DNA of 12,007 nucleotides, taken from NCBI GenBank assembly GCA_031263435.1, contig JAISFT010000229.1:1-12007 (forward strand), written 5' to 3'. Shown piece after piece: positions 6,275 to 12,007 of the stretch. This stretch comes from Treponema sp. GTDB taxonomy: Bacteria > Spirochaetota > Spirochaetia > Treponematales > Breznakiellaceae. Under the pieces are notes generated by a model. It was given only the letters and a program-made list of their open reading frames with translations. It was not told where the DNA came from and searched no databases. The first letter of the stretch is position 1, and each line of letters opens with the position of its first letter. The position numbers and the translations under genes are program-made.

Positions 6275-7600
6275 GTGCGTTTCCGCTATTCCACAGCAAA
6301 AAACGGGAAACCGATCAAAAAGGCCCTTGTCTATACGCAGGAAGAACACGGTATCCCCCTTGCCAACGTCGATGCCGACGCGATCCGCATCGTTGAACGG
6401 CTCAAAGAATCGGGATTCGACACCTATATCGTAGGCGGGGCCGTGCGGGACCTTATCCTGGGCAAGAAGCCCAAGGATTTTGACATCGTAAGCCAGGCAA
6501 GCCCGGCCCGTATCAAGAAGATCTTCCGTAATTCACGGATTATCGGCAAACGGTTCCGTCTGGTTCACGTATACGCGGGAAGGAAGATCTTCGAAGTTTC
6601 CACCTTCCGTTCCCTTAAAGACGGCCATACCGGCAACTCCTTCGGCACCATTGAAGAGGATGTGCTGCGCAGGGATTTTACCGTAAATTCCCTTTTCTAC
6701 GATCCCCAGCAGCAGATCGTGGTGGATTTTGTGGGGGGTATGAAGGATATCGGCAGAAAACGAATCTGTTCCATCATCCCCCTAAACACCATCTTTACCG
6801 ATGACCCGGTGCGGATGATCCGGGCGGTAAAATACGGGGCCGCCGCAGGCTTCAGGCTGCCCCTGTCCCTGCGCTGGAAGATCCGCCGGGATTCATCCCT
6901 CCTGGCCGGAGTTTCTTCGTCCCGGCTTACGGAGGAGATCAACAAGATCATCCATTCCTCCCGGGCGGCCCGGATTGTTGAAGATCTGGAGGCCCTGGGC
7001 CTGTTTCATTATCTCCAGCCCAACGCGTCAAAGTTGTTCAAGGATAATCCCGGTTTCCGCAAACGGTACCTGGGGGATCTTGCGGCCCTGCCGGACCCGG
7101 CGGAGGAGGAGGAACAACCCGGCCGGATCATGAGCTCCCTGGTTCGTGCCTTTCTTGAAGATGTTACGGACTGGAACCGGAGCGACAGCCAGGAAAACTA
7201 CCATTCCGCCTTTCTCGCCGCCCGCAGCTTTGTGCTCCCCATGAATCCTCCCCGGCTGGAACTGGACCGCGCCGTCAGGCTGATCTTTGCCGAACATGGC
7301 CAGGTGGTAAAGCGGGCCCGTTTCCCCACGGGGGGGCGCCGGAGTACCGCTGAGGGGGAAAGCCCCCGCAGCAAAGAGGCCGCGGGTCCGCCGCCCGCGA
7401 AACACGGCAGGAATCCTCTGACGGAGAACCGGAGCCCCGGCGGGGAGGAACCCCCGGCCCCGGGAAAACGCCGCCGCCGCAGGCGCCGGAAAACTTTCTC
7501 CCCGGCAGGCGGAAGTTCCGCGATCCCGCAGGAGGGCGGCGAAAAAGCGGAAGGGCCCTCCGCCGGGCCTGCGGTCCGCGAAGCGGACCCGCAAAATTGA
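6275..7600 (+). CDS. pcnB: Poly(A) polymerase (polynucleotide adenylyltransferase) with basic C-terminal tail
   Basis: A 441-residue class II nucleotidyltransferase that adds 3' adenosines to RNA. The head domain shows VGGAVRD (53-59) and the metal-binding pair Asp68/Asp70 in DFD. RRDFTVNSL (132-140) and DDPVRMIRAVK (176-186) follow. IIGKRFRLVHV (89-99) matches the motif described as separating bacterial poly(A) polymerases from CCA-adding enzymes, so I favour PcnB over Cca. Residues about 205-345 are the helical neck/body. From about 350 to 441 the protein is disordered, rich in Pro, Gly, Arg and Glu, with KRRRRRRRK at 398-406, probably for RNA contact. The start is GTG at 6275, with GGGAG seven bases upstream overlapping the hydrolase stop, so it is translationally close-coupled with that gene. 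The 3' end contains a hairpin that may terminate the transcript. Confidence 0.87.
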   Translation: MRFRYSTAKNGKPIKKALVYTQEEHGIPLANVDADAIRIVERLKESGFDTYIVGGAVRDLILGKKPKDFDIVSQASPARIKKIFRNSRIIGKRFRLVHVYAGRKIFEVSTFRSLKDGHTGNSFGTIEEDVLRRDFTVNSLFYDPQQQIVVDFVGGMKDIGRKRICSIIPLNTIFTDDPVRMIRAVKYGAAAGFRLPLSLRWKIRRDSSLLAGVSSSRLTEEINKIIHSSRAARIVEDLEALGLFHYLQPNASKLFKDNPGFRKRYLGDLAALPDPAEEEEQPGRIMSSLVRAFLEDVTDWNRSDSQENYHSAFLAARSFVLPMNPPRLELDRAVRLIFAEHGQVVKRARFPTGGRRSTAEGESPRSKEAAGPPPAKHGRNPLTENRSPGGEEPPAPGKRRRRRRRKTFSPAGGSSAIPQEGGEKAEGPSAGPAVREADPQN

Positions 7601-7606
7601 TTTTTT
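7573..7606 (+). terminator. Hairpin plus T-run at the end of pcnB
   Basis: GGTCCGC (7573-7579) pairs perfectly with GCGGACC (7583-7589) around GAA, extended by GC/GC with one bulge. An AAAATTGA stretch and a T6 run (7601-7606) follow. The T-run starts about 11 bases after the stem, so as an intrinsic terminator it is imperfect. The hairpin lies within the last codons of pcnB. Confidence 0.5.
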
Positions 7607-7625
7607 ATCGGGAACAGATGATAAT
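7597..7625 (+). promoter_or_regulatory. Candidate sigma-70 promoter for the KDPG aldolase-KDG kinase module
   Basis: TTGATT (7597-7602) and GATAAT (7620-7625) are 17 bases apart; the -35 overlaps the pcnB stop codon. The predicted start near 7632 gives a leader of about 88 bases before ATG 7720. It separates the sugar-acid genes from the upstream operon. Confidence 0.55.
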
Positions 7626-7680
7626 GAAGAGTCCCACCACAGAGCGGGGTATGAGGTATCAAAAATAAAAGGGACTTTTC
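7626..7680 (+). promoter_or_regulatory. Inverted repeat across the predicted transcription start
   Basis: GAAGAGTCCC (7626-7635) and GGGACTTTTC (7671-7680) are complementary over 10 positions, one as G-T. They enclose 35 bases. The left arm starts right after the -10 box, so only part would be in the transcript if initiation is near 7632. It could be a two-site operator for a sugar-acid regulator, or a leader stem if initiation is earlier. No riboswitch class was recognised. Confidence 0.4.
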
Positions 7681-7719
7681 CGGGGTCCTGCCGGTTTTGG
7701 GAAGGTCCGAGGGGCGTGT

Positions 7720-8688
7720 ATGCACAAAGTTTTGGAAGATCTGGGTAAGATCGGTATCATCCCGGTTATTAAAATTGACGATCCCGCCGGGGCGGTTCCC
7801 CTGGCCAGGGCCCTTATCGCCGGGGGCATCCCCTGTGCGGAGATAACCTTCCGGACCGCCCAGGGGGAGGAGGCGATTCGCCGGATCGCCGCGGAAGTTC
7901 CCGAATGCCTGGTGGGGGCGGGAACGGTACTGACCACCGATCAGGTGGACCGGGCCGTCAAGGCGGGGGCCAAATTTATCGTAAGCCCCGGCTACAACCC
8001 CAGGGTGGTGAATCACTGCATCGAAAGGGGAATCCCCGTAACCCCCGGCTGTTCCAACCCTTCCGACTTCGAGCAGGCCCTGGAGGCGGGGCTGGAGGTG
8101 GTCAAGTTCTTCCCCGCGGAGCAGTCCGGGGGCCTCGCCTATATCAAGGCCGTGGCCGCCCCCTATACCGGCCTTAAATTCATCCCCACCGGCGGGATCA
8201 ACCCCGGCAATATCGGCGCGTATATGGCCTGCGACCGCATCCTCGCCTGCGGCGGCACCTGGATGGCGGGGACGGATCTGATCAGCGCTGGGGCCTTCGA
8301 CAAGATAAGCGCCCTTTCCCGGGAGGCGATCTTCACCATGTTCGGCTTTACGGTGGTCCACGTTGGGATCAACGCCAAATCCGAAGAGGCGGCCGCAAAG
8401 GGAGCCGCCCTGTTCAATACCCTGTTCGGCTTTCCCCTGAAGGACGGGAACAGTTCCGTCTTTGCCGGCGATTACCTTGAGCTGATGAAGCTCCCCGCCG
8501 CGGCGGGGACCAACGGGCATATCGCGGTCGCCACCACTACCATTGTCCGGGCCCAGGCCTATCTGGAACGGCAGGGCGTCAGCTTCGATCCCGGGTCCAT
8601 CAAGAAAAATGCCGACGGCAAGATGAATGTCATCTTCGCCAAAGACGAGATCCTCGGTTTTGCCTGGCACCTGGTTCAGAAAAAGTAG
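7720..8688 (+). CDS. eda: KDPG/KHG aldolase with C-terminal VOC-like domain
   Basis: The product has 322 residues; classical Eda is about 213. Residues 1-205 are a class I aldolase barrel that cleaves 2-keto-3-deoxy-6-phosphogluconate to pyruvate and glyceraldehyde 3-phosphate (or 4-hydroxy-2-oxoglutarate to pyruvate and glyoxylate). Glu41 in EITFRT, GAGT (66-69), the Schiff-base Lys129 in VVKFFPAE and the phosphate-binding PTGGI (156-160) are all present. Residues about 208-320 form an extra domain with VOC/glyoxalase-like features: VVHVGIN, LFGFP, GHIAVAT and a final GFAWHLV. Similar longer aldolases exist in other anaerobes; the function of the extra domain is unknown to me. The start ATG 7720 has GAGGGG five bases upstream. 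The KDG kinase gene follows after 53 bases, giving consecutive reactions of hexuronate catabolism. Confidence 0.88.
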   Translation: MHKVLEDLGKIGIIPVIKIDDPAGAVPLARALIAGGIPCAEITFRTAQGEEAIRRIAAEVPECLVGAGTVLTTDQVDRAVKAGAKFIVSPGYNPRVVNHCIERGIPVTPGCSNPSDFEQALEAGLEVVKFFPAEQSGGLAYIKAVAAPYTGLKFIPTGGINPGNIGAYMACDRILACGGTWMAGTDLISAGAFDKISALSREAIFTMFGFTVVHVGINAKSEEAAAKGAALFNTLFGFPLKDGNSSVFAGDYLELMKLPAAAGTNGHIAVATTTIVRAQAYLERQGVSFDPGSIKKNADGKMNVIFAKDEILGFAWHLVQKK

Positions 8689-8741
8689 GCGGACGGCGCG
8701 GATGCGGTGCAGCATGATATACTATTCAAGAGGAGTGTACG

Positions 8742-9764
8742 ATGGAAAAGGTTGTCAGCTTCGGTGAAATTATGCTGCGGCTTGCCCCGGAGGGGTATTA
8801 CCGCTTTGCCCAGGCCCGGAATTTTGGGGCCGTCTACGGCGGCGGGGAGGCCAATGTGGCGATCTCCCTGGCCAATTTCGGCCTGGATTCGGTTTATGTA
8901 ACCAAACTCCCCAAACACGAGATAGGCCAGGCCGCGCTGAATACCCTTAGACAGTTTGGGGTAGACACCTCCCGGATTGTCCGCGGCGGCAGCCGGGTGG
9001 GGATCTACTTCTTGGAGAAGGGAGCAAGCCAGCGGCCCAGCAAGGTGATCTACGACCGGACCGGCTCCTCTATCGCCGGCGCCGGGCCGGAGGACTTTGA
9101 CTGGGACAGCATCTTTGAAGGAGCCGCCTGGTTCCACTTTACCGGCATCACCCCCGCCCTGGGGGACAATGTGGCGGAGATCACCCTGGCGGCGGTCCGG
9201 GCGGCCAAAGCCGGGGGCCTTACGGTTTCCTGCGACCTTAACTACCGCAAGAACCTCTGGTCCAGGGAAAAGGCCGCCGAGGTGATGGGCCGCCTGGTCA
9301 AGTTTGTAGACGTCTGCATCGCCAACGAGGAAGACGCCGGGGATGTCTTCGGCATCAAGGCCGGCGGCAGCGACATAACCGCGGGGAAGATCAGCCGGGA
9401 GGGCTACCAGGAGGTATCCAAGGCCTTGGCGGACCGTTTCGGCTTCAAAAAAGTAGCCGTCACCCTGCGGGAATCCATCAGCGCCAGCGACAACAACTGG
9501 GCCGCCATGCTCTACGACGGCGGAGCATTCTACTTCTCCAAAAAGTACCCCATCCGCATCGTGGACCGGGTGGGGGGCGGCGACAGCTTCGGGGCCGGCC
9601 TCATCTACGGTCTTATCAAAGGCCTTCCGCCCCAGGAAACCCTGGAATTTGCCGTGGCCGCAAGCTGCCTTAAGCACTCCATCGAGGGGGACTACAACCT
9701 GGTAAGTGTGGAGGAAGTTCAGAAACTCTCCGGCGGCGACGCCTCGGGCCGGGTTCAGCGCTAG
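8742..9764 (+). CDS. kdgK: 2-keto-3-deoxygluconate kinase, PfkB/ribokinase family
   Basis: A 340-residue cytoplasmic sugar kinase that phosphorylates 2-keto-3-deoxygluconate (KDG) with ATP to KDPG, the substrate of the aldolase encoded just upstream. FGEIMLRL (7-14) and GGGEANVAISLANFG (33-47) are the PfkB substrate-binding signatures. DRVGGGDSFGAGL (275-287) carries the anion hole and catalytic Asp281; the first Gly-Ala of the usual GAGD motif is Gly-Gly here. SCDLNYRKNLW (163-173) is characteristic of KDG kinases. AGGAG at 8731-8735 lies six bases before ATG 8742. A TATACT at 8718-8723 resembles a -10 box but has no matching -35, so I assume co-transcription with eda. Its TAG stop overlaps the convergent rarA stop by four bases. 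A related 2-keto-sugar acid is possible as substrate, but the aldolase neighbour strongly supports KDG. Confidence 0.88.
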   Translation: MEKVVSFGEIMLRLAPEGYYRFAQARNFGAVYGGGEANVAISLANFGLDSVYVTKLPKHEIGQAALNTLRQFGVDTSRIVRGGSRVGIYFLEKGASQRPSKVIYDRTGSSIAGAGPEDFDWDSIFEGAAWFHFTGITPALGDNVAEITLAAVRAAKAGGLTVSCDLNYRKNLWSREKAAEVMGRLVKFVDVCIANEEDAGDVFGIKAGGSDITAGKISREGYQEVSKALADRFGFKKVAVTLRESISASDNNWAAMLYDGGAFYFSKKYPIRIVDRVGGGDSFGAGLIYGLIKGLPPQETLEFAVAASCLKHSIEGDYNLVSVEEVQKLSGGDASGRVQR

Positions 9765-12007
9765 GGTTTTCGGGCGGCCAGGAGCAGGCTTTTCCAGTTC
9801 CAGCCCAGGGGCCCCTGCTTAACCAGTTCCCCCATGATGTTTCGCAGGGAAGCAAAATCTTCGTCCCCTATCTTGTCCCGGATAAAGCTGCCCCAGCGGG
9901 AATGTTCCGTATCGAACCAAAGCCCCAGATCCGCGCCGGTGATAAGCCGCTCTTCTTTTTGATCGATGAGGGTAATCATGGCGGAACCGGCGGAATTTTC
10001 GGCATCCGGTTCAAAGCCAGCCTCCCTAAAGGCCGATTCCAGGGACCGGGGATCCCACGAAAGGGAAGGGTCCCCGCCGAAAAAGGCCTCCTCCGCCTCC
10101 CTCAGCCTCTCCGCAAGTTTTCCCGCCCCGGCAAAGCGGGAGATCCGCTCCCCCAGAAGGGGCGGAGACTGCAGTAGCACAAGGGTTCCCCCGGGGGCCA
10201 AAAGATCAAAGGCCCCCTCCGCGAATTCCCTGAACAGGACCGCCGCGGTCTTTTCCCGGCCGATCCGCCGCCAGGGTTCCCGGGCAGCGATATGGTCGTA
10301 GACAGGGCAGCCGAACCAGCGATCCGCGTCCGCCGGGGCGGGAAGCCCCGATCCCTCCCCGGCGATCACGGCGATCCGGGGTTGTTCCTCTTCGTCCAGG
10401 GTTGCGGCGTAGCGAAGCAGGGTTTCCCGGGCCCCGTCGGTCCCCACCAGGCAGGCGCAGAGCCCCTCCGGGACCCGGCGCAGACATTCCCAGAGCAGGA
10501 GTCCGTCATCCCCGCGGGCGACAAGGATCCGGTCATGGCGGTTTATTCTGAACGATCCCAGGATACGGTCCCGGTCGGCGGTTAAAAGGCCGCTCCGCCC
10601 CGATTCAAGACGCTTGAACCAGCCTTCCCGGCCCTTCGACGAGGCGGACCAGGTAAGAACCTCGCCGTCCCCCGGCCGGGCCGCATCCCCCAGGACGATG
10701 GCGGCCTGCAGTTCCCGTTTTCGCAGGACCTCCTCCCGGATCTTCCCCTCGTAACCCATGCGGCTTGGCATGTAAAACAACTTCCCCACCAGGCCGGAGG
10801 GAAGGTACTGCTGGGCCGCCCAGTGATCCCGGTAGGCGTGGGGGTAGATATAACCTTCCCCGTGGCCGAAGCTCTCGCCGTCCCGGCTGGAGTCCCGCAG
10901 GTGGTTGGGCACCTCCGCGTCCTCCTTTTCCACTTCCTTCATCACATCGAAAAAGTTCAGGGCCGAATTGGACTTGGGGGCCGTGGCAAGGTACAGGCAA
11001 GCCTCCACCAGAGGGAAATTCCCCTCCGGGAAGCCGATACGGTCAAAGGCCTGGGCGCAGGCCGTTACCACGCCGATGGCATAGGGGTCCGCCAGGCCCA
11101 CATCCTCCCCGGCCAGGATGATCATCCTGCGAAAAATAAAGGCCGGGTCCTCCCCGGCGCGGATCATCTTGGCAAGCCAGTAGAGGGCCCCGTCGGGATC
11201 GCTGCCCCGGACACTCTTGATAAACGCGCTGATCGTGTCGAAGTGGTAGTCCCCGTCCCGGTCGTAGAGCAGGGCCCGGCGTTGTATGCTCTCCTCCGCC
11301 GCCTCCATGCCGACACGGATCTCCGTCCCCTCAGGCGGGGGCCAGGAGGGGACGCCGGTTTCCAGGGCCAGTTCCATCGCGTTAAGGAGGCTCCGGGCAT
11401 CCCCCCCGGCAACCTCCACCAGATGTTCCAGGGCCCCTTCTTCAAAAACCACCTTCCACTTGCCGTAGCCCCGCTCCCGGTCGGCCAGGCAGCGGCGGGC
11501 GGTTTCCATCAGGTCTTCCCGGGTCAGGGGCTTGAGCTGAAAGACCCGGCTCCGGCTGACCAGCGCCCGGTTGACCTCGAAGAAGGGGTTTTCCGTGGTG
11601 GCCCCCACCAGGATCACCGTACCGTTTTCCACCCAGGGCAGCAGGGCGTCCTGCTGGGCCTTGTTCCAGCGGTGGACCTCGTCCACGAAGAGGATGGTCC
11701 TTTGGCCGTAGAGCCGCTGCCGCTCGTCGGCGCGGTCAATGGCCTCCCGAATATCCTTGATCCCCGTCAGAACCGCATTAAGACTCTCGAAGGAAGCCCT
11801 GGTCGTGTTGGCGATGACTCTGGCCAAACTGGTTTTCCCCGTGCCCGGGGGGCCGTAGAAGATAACTGAAGAAAGGCGGTCCGCCCGGATGGCCCGGCGC
11901 AGAAGCCGCCCGGGGCCTACGATATGATCCTGTCCGATGATGTCTTCAAGAACCTGGGGCCGCATCCGGTCCGCCAGGGGAGCGGAATCCCTGACCGCCC
12001 CGGTCTT
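9761..12007 (-). CDS. rarA: RarA/MgsA replication-associated AAA+ ATPase with long C-terminal extra domain (5' end outside window)
   Basis: RarA (MgsA) is a tetrameric AAA+ ATPase acting at stalled forks and single-strand gaps, related to clamp loaders. The first ATG in the window is at 11965, but upstream codons stay open to the edge and read SAPLADR before MRP. This matches the conserved PLAxRMRP start of RarA, so the true start lies beyond 12007. Numbering from ATG 11965: Walker A GPPGTGKT (38-45), Walker B VDEVHR (94-99), sensor 1 GATTENP (121-127), arginine region SRSR (137-140), sensor 2 [12 protein letters not shown] (187-198). The oligomerisation region (about 240-420) has [16 protein letters not shown] and VPNHLRD. 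Residues about 445-734 are an added domain with alternating strands and helices, including [12 protein letters not shown] (589-600), suggesting a degenerate SAM-methyltransferase-like Rossmann fold. RarA alone is about 420-450 residues. A fused RarA plus unknown domain is known from other phyla. Confidence 0.88.
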   Translation of the reverse strand, partial: KTGAVRDSAPLADRMRPQVLEDIIGQDHIVGPGRLLRRAIRADRLSSVIFYGPPGTGKTSLARVIANTTRASFESLNAVLTGIKDIREAIDRADERQRLYGQRTILFVDEVHRWNKAQQDALLPWVENGTVILVGATTENPFFEVNRALVSRSRVFQLKPLTREDLMETARRCLADRERGYGKWKVVFEEGALEHLVEVAGGDARSLLNAMELALETGVPSWPPPEGTEIRVGMEAAEESIQRRALLYDRDGDYHFDTISAFIKSVRGSDPDGALYWLAKMIRAGEDPAFIFRRMIILAGEDVGLADPYAIGVVTACAQAFDRIGFPEGNFPLVEACLYLATAPKSNSALNFFDVMKEVEKEDAEVPNHLRDSSRDGESFGHGEGYIYPHAYRDHWAAQQYLPSGLVGKLFYMPSRMGYEGKIREEVLRKRELQAAIVLGDAARPGDGEVLTWSASSKGREGWFKRLESGRSGLLTADRDRILGSFRINRHDRILVARGDDGLLLWECLRRVPEGLCACLVGTDGARETLLRYAATLDEEEQPRIAVIAGEGSGLPAPADADRWFGCPVYDHIAAREPWRRIGREKTAAVLFREFAEGAFDLLAPGGTLVLLQSPPLLGERISRFAGAGKLAERLREAEEAFFGGDPSLSWDPRSLESAFREAGFEPDAENSAGSAMITLIDQKEERLITGADLGLWFDTEHSRWGSFIRDKIGDEDFASLRNIMGELVKQGPLGWNWKSLLLAARKP

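Noticed and set aside
7198..8715. 505-codon open frame on the minus strand
   Set aside because: It lies antisense to pcnB and the KDPG aldolase gene, both with intact catalytic motifs. Long antisense frames are expected from GC-rich third codon positions, and its product is Pro/Gly/Arg-rich without recognisable domains.
8718..8723. Separate promoter for kdgK (TATACT)
   Set aside because: No -35 match at 16-18 bases upstream; co-transcription with eda is simpler.
8676..9677. 333-codon open frame on the minus strand
   Set aside because: It is antisense to kdgK, whose PfkB motifs are intact; a codon-bias shadow.
10823..11869. 348-codon open frame on the plus strand
   Set aside because: It is antisense to the conserved ATPase and oligomerisation domains of rarA; composition is Gly/Pro/His-rich and no motif is visible.

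Overview
The window looks like a stretch of a GC-rich spirochete chromosome, most likely from the Treponema group. The main pointer is a P83/100-family protein at 421-2043; as far as I know this family is restricted to spirochetes. The other genes (RlmD-type methyltransferase, poly(A) polymerase, RarA, Entner-Doudoroff-type sugar-acid genes) fit but do not prove this. No tRNA, rRNA, CRISPR array, insertion sequence or phage gene was found. The species cannot be named from the sequence.

Layout. Positions 1-420 hold no convincing gene. They carry a degenerate 10-base repeat, several inverted repeats, and a compact two-module GC-rich structured element at about 171-320. From 5155 down to 421 three minus-strand genes follow closely and probably form one operon: an RlmD-like 23S rRNA methyltransferase, an exported PQQ-type beta-propeller protein with a C-terminal HEAT-like region (start overlaps the previous stop), and the exported coiled-coil P83/100 protein. 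A 64-base divergent gap contains a near-consensus sigma-70 promoter for the plus-strand genes. Its predicted +1 falls on the A of the hydrolase ATG, suggesting a leaderless mRNA.

The plus strand then carries an alpha/beta hydrolase of the monoacylglycerol-lipase type and, 11 bases later, a poly(A) polymerase (PcnB) with an Arg-rich disordered tail. A hairpin at the end of pcnB overlaps a new promoter for a two-gene sugar-acid module. This module is KDPG aldolase with an extra VOC/glyoxalase-like C-terminal domain, followed by 2-keto-3-deoxygluconate (KDG) kinase. The kinase phosphorylates KDG to KDPG and the aldolase splits KDPG to pyruvate and glyceraldehyde 3-phosphate, the last steps of hexuronate or pectin breakdown.

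The right end is a convergent minus-strand rarA gene whose stop codon shares the palindrome CTAG with the kinase stop. Its reading frame continues past the right edge without an internal start, so it is 5'-truncated by the window. It is a long RarA form with about 300 extra C-terminal residues that look like a degenerate Rossmann/methyltransferase fold.

No complete new defence or mobile system is visible. The best candidates for undescribed biology are the structured element at 171-320, the extra domain on RarA, the hairpin unit inside the propeller gene's signal-peptide region, and the apparently leaderless promoter.
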